A DNA stretch of 64,000 nucleotides from Theobroma cacao (taxonomy: Eukaryota; Streptophyta; Magnoliopsida; Malvales; Malvaceae). The notes beneath the pieces were generated by a model, which made no database searches, was not told the DNA's origin, and worked only from the letters and a program-made list of their open reading frames with translations. Of this stretch, positions 35,751-48,279 are shown in pieces; within the stretch, counting starts at the first letter, position 1, and every line of letters starts with the position of its first letter. The stretch is taken from NCBI RefSeq assembly GCF_000208745.1, contig NC_030851.1:17724546-17788545 (forward strand). Direction: 5' to 3'. Position numbers and translations under genes: made by a program.

Positions 35751-35949
35751 ATATTTAGGGGTTAAATACACCCGAATCTCAAGTTTCTTTCAGCAGTGCT
35801 GGAAATTTGTTTTCGAGTAAATGTTAAATTCTGTTGGCAGTTTACTACTGCCTCTAAATGCTCCTTTTCTTTGTTACAGGTTTGTGTCCAACAAATGGTT
35901 TGGTGCCCTTACTTTCGGTGGGGTTTCATTGGGAAGAGTCTTCCCTTAA
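32707..35949 (+). CDS. COQ2: 4-hydroxybenzoate polyprenyltransferase, mitochondrial (COQ2/PPT1 family), 8 exons
   Basis: UbiA-family membrane enzyme that attaches the polyprenyl chain to 4-hydroxybenzoate in mitochondrial ubiquinone synthesis. Exons by GT-AG sites and frame: 32707-33065, 33231-33366, 33914-34035, 34157-34226, 34327-34476, 35289-35424, 35529-35625, 35880-35949. This gives 1140 bp, 379 residues plus TAA. The first ~70 residues are Ser/Arg-rich and acid-poor ([14 protein letters not shown]), as for a mitochondrial presequence. The first aspartate-rich motif NDILDRDID is at residues 155-163. The second, DTIYAHQDKEDD (273-284), crosses the exon 5/6 junction. Other family marks are [32 protein letters not shown] and the C-terminal [13 protein letters not shown]. 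The length is slightly below the ~407 residues of Arabidopsis PPT1. No frameshift or stop is present. Exon joins are inferred from sequence only. COQ2 is the usual symbol for this family. Confidence 0.93.
35694..35753. repeat. (AT)n microsatellite in COQ2 intron 7
   Basis: About 60 bp of almost pure AT dinucleotide, with two TAAA-type interruptions, in the 254-bp last intron (35626-35879). Confidence 0.95.
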
Positions 35950-36203
35950 AGGTATATTCTTAATTTTCATTAAATGCTTAAGATGTTCCCTCATTGTGAC
36001 AATCAGCTATATGTCTTAATATTAGCTTCTAAACACTGGAAGCGGCAGCTGCTATAATGTCTATTGTTGTTTCAAATACGTTTGCTGAATCTCACCCTTC
36101 TTCGCAACGAGTTGGAGTTGGAATTAACCGCACAGGACATTTACTGATTTGCAAAAGGTACGGAGTCTCTGCCGATTTGTGAAAGAAAGGGGCAATAATT
36201 TGT

Positions 36204-36209
36204 AATAAA
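36204..36209 (+). terminator. Possible polyadenylation signal of COQ2
   Basis: AATAAA lies 255 bp after the COQ2 stop codon in otherwise non-coding plus-strand sequence. Plant signals are loose, so this is only the best-looking candidate. Confidence 0.35.
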
Positions 36210-37207
36210 TTCTGTTCGGTCAGTGGAAATGAAAGGCAGACAGAGGAGTCGAAACTTATAATAACCATTTGCGAATTATATAGATATCGATTTCTACTTA
36301 TATTTTCTTGTTCCTGCCGAGGTAACTCATCCATGTATTCGCTTTAATTATTATTAGAATTCGGCACACCCACTATGTGAGTGTTTTCAAAAAAAAATTA
36401 TAAAAAATGAATTAAAGGAATATTGGCATAATACTTTAAAAATACTTTGAATTATTCAAAAAATTTTAAATAAATTATTGTTCTTTTATCAAATTGAATT
36501 AATTTTCTGTTATTTTATTTTGAATCAAATAAATTTTTATATTTATGATTAATTAATTATCATTAATCAAAATGTAACTTTTCATTTTATATTACGTGAA
36601 AGATAAAAATTATCATTTTATCATGTCACATCGGTATTTCACGTCATCATCCCGTACCACATTAACAACGCATGATATAAAATGAAAAATGATATTTTAT
36701 CTAACAACAATCAATCATCACAAAATAAAAATAGAAATGCTTAACTGAATGTAATAAGAAAATAATAGGCTTATTTGATTTTTTAAAAATAATTAAGTAA
36801 TTTTTTAAAGATATTATGTTAAAATTATTAAATAATATTATTTTGATCAAACATATATAAGGTTTCTATCTCTTCAAGGTTAATGCAAAATGACTCAACG
36901 ATTTTGATTCTGTATGCTTTACAAAGCTATTCATCACCAAAAACTTGCGATAAAAAATTACTATAAAATATTGTCACAGGAGAGTTTTTTTCCTTTAAGG
37001 AGGGAAAATATTTGTTTAAAAAAAGGAAAAATGAGATTTTAGGGGAAAACACGTCTCCTCCTCCAGATTGGCCATCACAACCATAAGCAAAAGCAGCCAA
37101 AATGGACAGTTCCCACTACCATCTCAGCCCTTCGTTGCAGCTTGTCCAAATGAAATCCCCACCCTTCATTGATGGCTACCAACTCAAAAATAACCCCAAA
37201 ACTCATA
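36210..37207. other. AT-rich spacer downstream of COQ2
   Basis: No gene or recognised repeat is seen. The segment 36380-36860 is strongly AT-rich. The segment 37040-37200 has higher GC but contains no extended open frame. Confidence 0.5.
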
Positions 37208-37955
37208 GCTAGTTCTTATTGGGTTTTTTTTTTCTTCAATTTATTTATCTTTTAAAAGTAGAAGTAAAGCCAAACAAGATTTTTTAAAAACTCTTAAAAA
37301 AATAATTTCTTTTTAAAGAACAAAATTAAAAAAAAAAGAGTTTTAAGAAAAGCTCCAAAGAGAAGTTTTTTTTTTCTTCTTTATAAAACACATTAGCTTT
37401 TTAAGAAATACCCCTCTCTCTCAGTCAATCTCCTTCTCTTCTCCCTCTCTTTGCAAATCACCTTCTCCAACGCAAAATTGCATTCTCCCTCTCCTCTACT
37501 TCTCTCTACAAAAATTAATAAAAAAAAGATCCAGCAACAGAATAGTAAAATTTAAGATTTTTTTGTTCTTACAAATATTAAGAGAAAATAATACCCAAAA
37601 TTCAAAGTTGCATTCAAGTTTTTTTTAAAAGTTTTTTCTCTTCTTCACAAAAAAATATAATACTATTATTACTATAAAAGTTTGAGAATTATTCTGTTTC
37701 TTTATGAGTTTTTTTTTTTTATTTTAACATCTAAAATTGTATATAAACTCGAAAAAGACTTATTCTTCTTTAATTTATTAGGATATTGAAGTAGGCATGA
37801 ATACCCATTATGGTAATTTTAATCAAAATTAAAGCTTATATAATTTATTTTGCCAAATAGCTTACCAAACAGTTTTAACTTAATTTTAAAAATTATTATT
37901 TTTCATAAAAACTTCATAATAGCTTTTAAACTAAAAAAAGCTAAGTCAAACAAGC
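37208..37955 (-). mobile_element. hAT-like MITE, copy 1 (748 bp)
   Basis: The right end, read on the minus strand, is GCTTGTTTGACTTAGCTTTT, and similarity to the copy at 47225-47805 continues for ~60 bp (agctattatgaagtttttatg). The left end (gctagttcttattggg) and adjoining T-rich block also match the other end of that copy. Flanks share ACTCA (37201-37205 and 37956-37960), consistent with a decayed 8-bp hAT duplication. There is no coding capacity. The centre contains a pyrimidine-rich stretch not seen in copy 2. Confidence 0.5.
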
Positions 37956-38373
37956 ACTCAAGCAAGAAATTCATAAAAAAAGAAGTAGAGCCCACACTTC
38001 CATAGCCCAAATAAAAGCTTACTTATTTTCAATCTAAAAAATCCAAGACAACCTACCCAAAATCACTAATTTCCCAATAAACATTACCAATAGGAACTTC
38101 ACCCTCCACCACTTTAACAACCATACACCATACACAACAACCAAAATCACCAAGATAAACCATTGAGAGCAAACAACAAAAAAAAATAAAAAAAACAAAA
38201 AGAAACAAAAAGGAAAAGAACGACTGAGGCTTGATTTAGGTTTTATTTCAAGGTTTAAGTGTTTTCTTTGAGGTTTTGTTTTTAGCAAAGGGAAAAAGAG
38301 GAAAAAAGAGAGGAAAAGAAGTAGAAAAGGAAGAGGGAGAATCGCGTGCAAAAGTGTCGATTCATAGTGGCTA
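37956..38373. other. Spacer between MITE and solo LTR
   Basis: A-rich sequence with a minus-strand open stretch (38034-38405) that is low-complexity Leu/Phe-rich and runs into the LTR, so it is not a credible gene. Confidence 0.5.
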
Positions 38374-41300
38374 TGTAACACCTTGTACCCTTGTATAAAA
38401 GCCAATATGACCTTATCGATAGGACAAGGTTCAATTGACGCTAATTTAAGTACGAAAGAGTGGAGACGGGTGAAAAAGCATATTTTGAAATAAAATATTT
38501 CGCATATGAAAAAATAATAATATTTTATCGAGAATGAATTTGCGAGCTAAAAGGCTATTTGGAAGTAAACCGAGATAAAGTGAGACACTTTAGGACCCAA
38601 GGAGACAAGTGGAGAATTTTGGAATAAAATAATATTTTACTAATAATATAATATTAAAATATTAATATTTTATCTATTATTGAAATTAGTCATGAAAGAG
38701 AACTATATGGCTAATCTAAGTGGAGGAGAAGAAGTAAGAAAGAATTTTAAAAAAACCACATTAGTGGGGCTTGCGTGCCTTCATTAAATAAAGTAAAAGA
38801 GAGTAAATATATATTTAAATATTATGGTGTCACCTAGGTGAAGTATGAAATTGACATTTTATTTGTACAAGTGCAAAGAAAGAAAAATAGAATGAAATTA
38901 GAATTAAAAGAATAATGGGGGGACCTAATTGAAAAGAATAAGAAGTTAAGGGGTGGAATTGCAAATAACGAAAAGCAAAGGGGTGAAGCTATAATTATGA
39001 ACAAGTTGAAAATCAAATTGAAATTTATGAAATGTTTGGAGGACCAAATTGTAAAAGATGAAAAGTTTGGAGGGTCAAATGGTAAATAAGGAAAAAATTT
39101 GAGGACTTATGTGCAATATCACCATTTTAAGTTAAATGAAAATGAACTAACCAAGAAAAATTAGATTATGCGGGAGGATGGAATATGCATGTAACAAATA
39201 CTACTACATGCAAAGATATGCATGCAAGGATGTACTTGTAGTGGGGAACATGTGGGACCTCCACCATGTAACAAATAAAAAGGAAGGAGACAAATGCACA
39301 AGGTGAAATATGCATGTAATTTTATTAGTTAAAGAAAGCATAGAGGATTTTTTCATGGAGGAAACTTGGTGGCGATGTTGGACTAAAAGAAAGGAAGCAT
39401 ATATGCACGTAATGTTATTAGCTAAATGGGAGGCCAAATGAGAAATAATGTGGGAGAATGCATGAAAGGCTATTGGACATAATTAAGGTGGATGAAATAG
39501 AAGTGCATTAAGAATTCGTGAAGATAGATTAAAGAATGGATGGATAATGGAAGTAGATATTCAACCAAATAAAAGAGATGGAAATTGGATGCATGAAATC
39601 TTATAAGTTGACAAGGTGGCCAAACAGAATAAAAAGGCAAATGTGTGCATGCAATTTGATTGGCTAAATGGGTGGCCAAATAAATAGCAAAATTTCAAAA
39701 GGAAAAAGAAGTGAGAATTGGCCTTGGAAAGCTTGTGAGAACTGACCATTGTGAGAGAATCGAGAAAGACCTTAGTTCTTCAGAGGTTCCACCCAAAGAG
39801 AGAAGAAAAGAGAGGAAAAGAAATAGGGAAATTGGGTCTTGAAAGGTTTCACCCGAGGAGAAAAGAAACGAAAGGAAGAAAGAAAGAAAGTGGGGAAGCC
39901 TCGGGTTTGTGAAGATTCAAGGAAACCTGGGGTTCCTTGCACTTTATTGTTGAGTTTAGCATTTCATCACCTAAAAAAGAATCTTCAACATGCAAGAAAG
40001 GAATCATGGAGCTTGAGGAAAGAAGAAAGCTTGGTTCCAAAGTTTCAAGAGAAACAAGGATAAGCATTGTGGTTTTGGTTTGATTATGTTTTGACAATCA
40101 GTTGGTAACCATAAGAAATGTATTGTGGCAACCAAGAAACGCTTGATTGGAAAGGATTTAGTGACATGCAAGCCATCAAACTCTTAGATGCATGATGGTT
40201 TCAAAGTGAAAGAGAAAATGTAAGCATGGTATTGTGTTTTAAGGCTTACGGTTGGTAGAATCGTTAAGAAAATAATTTGTGAATAATGTTGGCATCTTGG
40301 TGATTGAAACTTGGAAGAATATTGGAGTGCATGCGAGGCTTAAGCAACCTTAAAGGTAAAAATATATAATGCTTTAAGTATGGTTAGAAGATTTTAAGAA
40401 AATGGCTATTGTTGTGTTGATTGAAAGTTTGAAAGACACATTGTGAAGAATGATGATTATTGAAAATATATAAAAATGCATCAGCTAGTTAGACATGTTA
40501 AGGTTGCTTGTTATGTTGTTTGAAAGAAATAAGGATGAATAGTGTGGATGGAAGATTAGGAAATAAAGCATTGAAAGTTAGATAGGGAATTATGCATGTA
40601 AAGGATATGAATTCCTTTAGTAAAAATATGTCAATATGCATATGAATATGCAAAAGCTAATTGAGGAATAATGGTGATTTTTGCATAATTTGAGTTATTA
40701 AAATGATGATTAATGTTTGAATGAGAAAGAGAATGGAATGGGATATAAAAGCATAAAGCTACGTGTGGGCAACAAGTATGGGACAGAATAATTTGCAAAG
40801 TTGCTAAGTATTTTGAATTTAATTGCTGCTAGGAAATTGACAAGTCAAGGATAGTTTCTGTGCATGTAAATCAAGAAGGATAATAGTTAAACGACAAGTG
40901 ATATTGATCGATTAAGAATGCAAAGAGTTTAAATTGGCAAAGTAATATCCCACTAAGAGAGGTGAGTAGGGGGTGTCAATTTTAAAAGATTCTATACTAT
41001 TTCAAAGTATATGAATAGTATTATTCAATGCCTTTGTGGAAAGCATGAGTTGCTAGAAAATGATAAGTGATTTGAATACATAGTTTGGAATGATTTATAC
41101 ATTGCTTTTGTGGAAAGCGTGAGTTGGTAGAAACAATAGGTATTTATGAATGAAAATTGAGTTTGAAGGTGTTTTGTGTATATTATATATATATATATAT
41201 ATGATATATGTAAAGTGTTTTAGAAACCAGGAAACAAGCCCTTTTGCAATGTTTTGCATCAAATCTGTGCCTTGCATCTTTGTGTAACATGCATAGTTAA

Positions 41301-42693
41301 TTGCACTTGATAAATGACTTAAATGCAAATTCTTGTGAGCCAGTTTTAGTTTGAACTTTATGCAAATGTTTACACCATGCATTTTAATGTGAAAAACAAT
41401 TTTGAAAGGTTGCCAAACCTTGTTTTCAAATGATTTAAAGAAAAACTTTTGAAAACCTTGGTTTGGTGTTGAAAATGATTTTAACAAACTGAGAATATCG
41501 AGAGTAGGTTGAATGTCACATTAGAATAGTGTGACCCTTGTGCACAAGTGAGCTCTATCTAGAGATCCTTTTGGGTCACCGACGGGCTATTAGACATGGC
41601 TAAGCCACGGTCTATACTTATACGTGGCAAGGTCACGGGTTGTTATACATGGCTAAGCCACGAGTTGATATACGTGGTTACGACCACATGATTTCTCTAA
41701 TGTCGGCCAACATCTTCGAGACTACCTTGACTTTAGGAATCTGGTGGAGGGGGGCCTCTCGGATTATTATTACGTGAAAGAGGGTCCAAGGGTTGATTAT
41801 CTATGATTACCTACTTGAGAGCCTTAAGAGTTTTTAGACTCGTACTCTTTCACATGGTGGAGAGATATTGCTTTTTTGTAGCTCCCCATTTTAATTGAAA
41901 GCTTTCAGTGCTTTATATGTTGATCATGAATTGATGTATGTGGATGTACTTGATTATTTGTACATGCCACACGATTTGGGAGCGTGCATATTTTTGTATG
42001 GCCATCTGTATTTATGAAGAAAATAAATGATTTCAACGATTGAAATCTATTTTACTATGCTTTGATTTTGGCATTGTTTGCCAAGGAAAGTATTGCAATA
42101 TGATTTTTACGGCATTATTTTTACAAGGCACAAATACCTTATTTGTTATTTGGTTTTATAAGGATATCATTTTATACTCTGGTTTTATCCTTCAAATTAT
42201 CTGCTCTAAGCTTTTTTCCTATCTACGCCCTGATCATGGAGCCAATGATCACTGAGTCTGTGAGACTCACCCACTTATTTCCCTTTTTGTAGATCGTGAT
42301 CGGCCGAGAGTGCATTCATCGGCACATATTGTCCACCGTGGATAGGGAAAGCTATCGCATAACACTTTATTCCAAGTCACTCCACTGCTAGAAGTCGAGT
42401 CATTCATAGTGTATTTTGTTTGTGAATAGACACTAGTGTTAATGCAAATGTACATTTGGAGATATAAACCTTTATGTATTTTTTTACAATTATGTGGAAT
42501 AAAACTTAAGTCGATTTATAATGACTTTTGTTCAAATCATATTACAAAGAGTTATGCGGTTCACAACATTTACATAGAATAGTGGAATGAATAAAAGGTA
42601 TTAACAAAAGTTTTAATTAGGGCTCGTTCGAGACTTGGTCGGTTCTCTCGTAAGACTCGAATGCCGGTAGCGATCTAGGAATGGGTCATTACA
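38374..42693 (+). mobile_element. Solo LTR of a large-LTR Ty3/gypsy-like family (4320 bp)
   Basis: It begins tgtaacaccttgtaccc and ends gaatgggtcattaca, with a perfect target duplication GGCTA (38369-38373 and 42694-42698). The ends match the solo LTR at 10962-14560, with shared landmarks such as aagtaaaccgaga, agtggaggagaagaagtaa, and ctgagtctgtgagactcac near 42252. The centre (41500-41870) has its own local repeats (acatggctaagccacg at about 41595 and 41647). No protein-coding interior is present. Confidence 0.88.
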
Positions 42694-42727
42694 GGCTAAG
42701 GAAGAAAAGGAATAAAACAATCGATTA

Positions 42728-42740
42728 AAAAGAGGGAGAA
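42728..42740 (+). other. Purine-rich tract directly before an LTR
   Basis: AAAAGAGGGAGAA abuts the TGTCAAGCCC start of the LTR at 42741, as a polypurine tract would. This suggests that the LTR is a 3' LTR whose internal region was lost or lies in the unrecognised sequence before 38374. Confidence 0.45.
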
Positions 42741-45700
42741 TGTCAAGCCCTACTCTATAATATACTTGGCATGTCATTCATGTATTTGACAACATGCTTG
42801 CATACTTGAATACCTCGAAAAAATCGTCAAAAGTCGGTAGTGTACCTAATGGTACAACTAAGTTGATTTAAGCCTCGAACTAGTTCAAATAACGATTTTA
42901 AGATGCAATTGAGAGTTATTGAATCTTAGAATGACTTAATATGGTGATTCGAAGTTCAAGGATTGATTTGGAGTTAAATTAGAATTTTCATAACGTAGGG
43001 GTAAAATGGTTATTTTTCCACCTGAGGGCAAATTTGGGATGGTGGATGAAATTTTGATCAAGTTTGACTTTTTGGAACATAATTTGAGCTTGAGAAGTGA
43101 AAATTTTTAATTCCGACAAATTTTCGAACATAAGGGCAAAAAGGTCATTTCATGTGTCCACAAGGACGTAATTAGAATTTTTGAAATTTTACACCACCTT
43201 GACACTTGTCAAGCCCATGAAATTCATTTTATACTTTGGATAATTGAGGGATTTTATGTGGTGGAGAAAAAATGCTTAATTATTAAGTTTTATGTATGGA
43301 CCAATCACATGGTGACAAGTGTCAAGCTTTAATATTATTATATTTTCCTTTATAAACACAACTAAAACTCTCCCATCTCATTTCTTTTGGCCAGCCAAGG
43401 CAAGAACAAAAGGGAAAAAAGCATAGAACAAACCCTAGAGAAGAATCAAGTGAAAATTCATTGGATTTCAAAGAATTAAGCAAGTAAAGGTAAAATTTCT
43501 TAATTCTAGCTTGTGATCTACCTTTCCTATGCATTCTTTTTCAATTACCATGGTTAAAATTCAAGATCTCATGAAGGATTCATGGCTGACCGAATTTAGG
43601 GAGAGAAGATTTGATGATTTATTTGGTTAGATTTCAAGGTATCTTAGTGTTTTTAGTTGTTTGGTGATGTTTAGCATGAAAAACAAGCAAGAAATTTCAT
43701 GCCCTTCACCCACACTCCTTGGCTGAAATTTTCAAGAGAGAAATTGGATAATGGACTTTGATGAATTTCATGCTATTTAGGTGTTTTTAGTTGTTTTATG
43801 ATGTAAGGTGTAAAAATCAAGCATGAAAATTACATGTTCTACACTAAACCTTCAATGGCCGAATTTTACAAGGAAGATATTGATGATGGATTTTTGTGAT
43901 ATTACATATTATTTAACTTGTAATTGATGACTTGGAGTGTTGGAAGTGGAATCAAGTTAATTGGAGTTGAATTGGATGTATTGGCCAATTAACCGGTGTA
44001 TAGATCGAATTAGGCCAATACCATTTTATTTCGATACATAATTGAAGCTACGTAAAACACCATATTTAGATAATAATCCGAACATTTCACATCCCATTTC
44101 ATGCATTCATATAGAGCCTAAATTAGTTTTATAACGGTTTAGCACAAATATAGTAAATTGCTTGTTATGCATTATGTTTAGGTGGTGAAACTTCTGATAA
44201 GGGTAAGGAGATTGTACCCGAAGACCAGGACTAGGAGTACTTCGACTCCCGATATTGTGAGTAACCTTATTATCGTCTTAATTATCTAAAGTAGTTTTTA
44301 TTCGTTTTTGTGATTTTATAGAAAAATGAGTTTAAATGGTAAATCCTTATGTTTTATAAGTAAAATGTGATTAAATGAAATGAGTTTTATAAATCATTTT
44401 GAAATTGAATGATGATTTTAGAAATTGAGTAATTGGAGACTGTTTGATTGTGTTGTAAATTTATGGTTTGAATTGAATGGCTTATGGTGATATTGGCATG
44501 AATGGGAATTGGAAATTGTGTTGAAATTGTATGAACTATTTGTTTTGCCTTAACAGGCTGGGTAGTAATATAATTGCCATGTCATGCTGTCGAAACTTTT
44601 ATTGATTTGGTGGGATATTGATTAGTCACTACAGTGGTGGGTTTTTGTAGACCAGCCTATTAGAAAGGGGCACGGTGAACCAGGTTATATTTTACCTCGG
44701 TATGAGAGGCGCGAAAGGTATCTCCTGAGGTAAAGCTTTAGAGTTCACTACACGCTAAACCACCACGTGAGGGTGAACTCAGCCAACGCTAAGGAACGAT
44801 TATGCTTTTAAACGTAAAAATGTATTTCATGCGTATATGAACTTTTCTTTAATAGCCTTGGCGGACTCAGTTGGATGCCCTGGCCAAGGTATCCCCGAGA
44901 ATGAGTTTTGGCACGAGCCAAATTTTTAAGAAATTCATAAGCCATGTTGATTATTTGAGTGAAATGAAATTATTTTATTTAGTTGAAATGAGTTTGAAAC
45001 GTTATGAATCATAGTACGATGAACTATTTTAAGTTGTCTCAATTTACTCGACTTTAGATATTTTAGATGATGTTTGTTTACTCACTGAGTTATATAAACT
45101 CACCACCCTCATTTTCACTCATTTCAGGCTCAGGATATTCTGTAGATAGCTGATTTCGTCGAGGATCTACTTAAGGATTTACATCCTTAGAAATCAAAGG
45201 TCTACCTTCTTGTACATATTTGTTTATTTTGGGGGCCCACATGTCATTGTAGAATATTTTGTATACCTGGCTGCGTGTGCCACTGTATGTATGAATATAT
45301 TTTGCTTTTACGCTACAAAAATTATTTACGTAGAGTTCTATAAATATTGTTTTATAAGAAAATAAAATATTTTATTTAATATTTTTAATTAGTTTGATTA
45401 GCCATAATTTCATTTCAAATGGATGATTTAGATTGCTAAAATTATTTTTAGATAAGAAATGTATATTTTTCTATTGTATACTGTATTTTCACCAAGTTTC
45501 AAAATTTTTGGATAAAAATGACCAAAATACCCCTGTGTGGCAGAAATTATTTTTTTTGTTTGTTTTGATTTAAAAATAGTTTATATCCCCTAAAACATGA
45601 TCTTTAGTAACTATTGCTCACAGGGGAGATGTAAAACTGATGCAAAAGCCTTACGAGGTTTTGGTTGGCATTCGGGGTATTGAATGTCTATCGGGACATC

Positions 45701-45743
45701 GCGACGGTTGTCACGGGCTCGAGGAGAGTACCAGGTCGTGACA
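42741..45743 (+). mobile_element. LTR of the same family as 24143-27087 (3003 bp)
   Basis: It starts TGTCAAGCCCTACTC and ends CCAGGTCGTGACA. It is similar along its length to the minus-strand solo LTR at 24143-27087, including ccaccacgtgagggtgaac at 44762-44780 and ttactcactgagttatata near 45079. Flanking 5-mers gagaa and tataa match in 3 of 5 positions only. It could be a solo LTR with a decayed duplication, or a 3' LTR, given the purine tract before it. Confidence 0.8.
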
Positions 45744-45880
45744 TATAATCATTCAAAAAAAATACAACTCTTAACTGCAAAAACATAAATTCCTAACTAT
45801 AACATCAAATTAAATCAATTTGTCGTACTATCAAAATTAACAATAACATTTACATCCTCTTACAAAATAAAAAGTTTGAG

Positions 45881-46021
45881 ATCACAACAATGATAGTAAA
45901 TATAGAAGCACCAAATGGATGGTACTACAATGCATGCAATGAATGTGCAAAAGGATTGAAATATTTATCTGACAGATTTTGGTGCAGAACCCATGATGAA
46001 AAAGTACCAGTACTGATGTAA
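45881..46021 (+). pseudogene. RPA1-like C-terminal zinc-ribbon fragment
   Basis: The plus-strand reading gives MIVNIEAPNGWYYNACNECA, then about 10 residues later RFWCRTHDEKVP, then a stop at 46019-46021. The arrangement I-x-GWYYxACxxC ... FWCxxH resembles the C-terminal OB/zinc-ribbon domain of replication protein A large subunit (Rep_fac-A_C). This domain also occurs in plant Helitron-associated and expanded RPA-like proteins. Only ~45 residues survive, with no upstream domain recognised. It could be a captured gene piece or a Helitron remnant. Confidence 0.5.
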
Positions 46022-46081
46022 GAAAACTAAAATTTCATCCTCCAATTTACAAACAAAATATTATTCTACAAGATAACAATA

Positions 46082-46440
46082 ATGATATTTTTATCTATTT
46101 CTAACAAGATCATTTTAGAGCTAACAATACAAGATACATATACTAACACTAGAACTACATCGTTGTGGTGGTTGTACCAAAATAAAAATCCGATTGAGGT
46201 TGACTTAATCCAAATTAGGAGTGTACCAACCCACAACCCAACCTATGTGGTAAGTCATATTTTTTGGTCTGTTTTTAATTTACTAAGCCTATTAAGTATA
46301 TTATATTATTAATAGTATTAATTATTTAATAACAATAAAATGAAGATTAATAATAATAAATGATTATTGGAATTAATTTCTTGTGATGGAATTTTATTTG
46401 AAATATGTAATGGCATGTTTCAAATTAATATTACTAAGGT
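46082..46440. other. AT-rich spacer
   Basis: No recognised gene. A 76-codon open plus-strand stretch here has no family resemblance that I can see. Confidence 0.4.
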
Positions 46441-47150
46441 GAGGAAGAATTTAGGACTCCACCAAAGTGTTGGGAAAGCCTCTTAAATATTTATTTCAAT
46501 ACCCAAATCAATTCATATAATTATAGATAATGTAATGTGCTAATCAAGGAATAATAAAAATATAATTTAAAGTTTCTTTTAAGGAAAGAGTAGAAAAGGT
46601 AAAATAAAAGAAAAACAATGATAAAGAAAAAAAATGATAATTGCATCATCATTTGTTTTTTGTGCATTACATGCATTCAGATCGTTAAATATGCAAGTAA
46701 ATGAAAGCCTCGATGATTGGATTTTTCAAGAAAATTATGAAGAAAAGGTTTTTGAAAATTCCTTAAGTGAGGAACTAATTTTAAAGTTCACCAAAATACT
46801 GGAACAATTTTAAAAGAGTTTTCAATACAAAGGTTTTCATTTTCTATTTTATAGAATGGCACTGTCATTTTATTTTATGTTTCATTCCATGCATCCAAAA
46901 TATTAATTGTGCAAATAAATGAAAGCCCCAACGATGAAATTATTTAGGGAAATTGTATAGACAAATTTTTTGAAAATCCTCTACATAAGGAAATATTTCT
47001 AAATTTCACCAAAGTATTGGGAAAATTTAGAATAATTTCCAATATAACAGATTTCATTTATATAATTAAATGAAATTAAAAGATGTAAAAAAAAAAAAGA
47101 AAAATAATAAAATATAAAATTAAAGCCCTTTTTATAACACTTCATGAATT
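46441..47150. repeat. Diverged tandem repeat, period about 215 bp
   Basis: Shared words recur in order. Catgcatt/catgcatcc is at about 46672 and 46888, followed by caaataaatgaaagcc, ttttgaaaat, aaattcaccaaa and tattggga/tactgga, then ttccaatataa/tttcaatacaa. A partial earlier unit (ccaccaaagtgttgggaaa) is near 46458. A possible further partial unit lies beyond the MITE near 47830 (ctaggaaaaattttcaatat). Confidence 0.6.
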
Positions 47151-47224
47151 TGACAACCAATTCTCTTCAAGAAATTAAGCATGTTTTCTTGAATATTTTT
47201 AAGGTCAGAAGAATTTCTTTAAGA

Positions 47225-47805
47225 GCCTGTTTGGCATAGCTTTTTTTTAACTTAAAAACTATTATGAAGTTCTTATGAAAAATAATATCTTTTAAAATTA
47301 AATCTATTTTGTAAATTTACTTTTATAAGTTCTTTTTTATAAATAAGTTGTTTGACAAAATAATTTATATAAGTTTTAATTTGGATAAAAATTACCATAA
47401 ATGATATTTAATAAATAATTTTGTATCAATCACAGATTCCTTTGTTCATAATGGGAAAAAGTTAACTTTTTTTATTTATAAAAAATATAAAAAGTATTTT
47501 CATATGACATAAAATTTATAATTAATAATAAATCATATAAAAATGAAAACAGATAATGTTGGAATTATTTTTAATAGATAAGGACATTTTTAAACAAAAA
47601 GAAAAATTCTCCTAAAAAAGATGCGTGTTCTTAAGAAAAGAGGAGAGAAAGCTCCTTTCTTGAGCTTTTTCTAAAGCTCTTTTTTTCAAAATTTTATTTT
47701 TTAAAAAAAACTACTTATTTTTTTAAGAGCTTCTCTAAATTCCTGTTTGGCCTGGTTTTTCTTTTAGGAGGTGGACAAGTTGAAAAAAAGCCAGGCTAAA
47801 CAAGC
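47225..47805 (+). mobile_element. hAT-like MITE, copy 2 (581 bp)
   Basis: The ends form an imperfect inverted repeat of about 25 bp: gcctgtttggcatagctttt at the left, and the complement of the right end begins gcttgtttagcctggctttt. Flanks share TTAAG, a weak trace of a target duplication. It is homologous to the inverted copy at 37208-37955. No coding capacity is seen. Confidence 0.55.
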
Positions 47806-48279
47806 ATTAAGTTTTGTTTAAGTGCTATGAAGACCTAGGAAAAATTTTCAATATGTAATAATGGTTTAAAGAAAAAAATGAAAGAGAAGAAAAAATAAAT
47901 GGCAATTAAGATAAATAAAAGCAAATATGAAATTAAAGATTATTAATTAAGGCAAAAAAGAAGATAACATGTAATGAATTGGTAACGTTTTTTAAAGGGA
48001 CATCACAAAGGTGCTAATATATTTTTCACACGCAATGATACTCCCAAACCCTAATTCTATTTTGCAAATTAGAACCTATCATTTCTTAATGAATCTAAAT
48101 CAAAATTAAAATTTTATTAGAAATTATAGATTCAATTACATGACAAGTCACATCTAGACAAAAAAGATCGATGGCGACTCCTCTTCACATAAAAGTGTCA
48201 GGTTTTCTTGATACGTACATTATGACAGATATGTTGAGGAATAATTGATTTTGGTGTTTGTTTCAAGTGGCTAGCAGTA
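47806..48279. other. AT-rich spacer
   Basis: No gene is recognised. It may include a last partial unit of the ~215-bp repeat near 47820-47880. Confidence 0.4.

Noticed and set aside
42736..45748. Treating 42741-45743 as a proven solo LTR
   Set aside because: The flanking 5-mers gagaa and tataa match only 3 of 5, and a polypurine-like tract precedes it, so a 3' LTR of a truncated element is equally possible.
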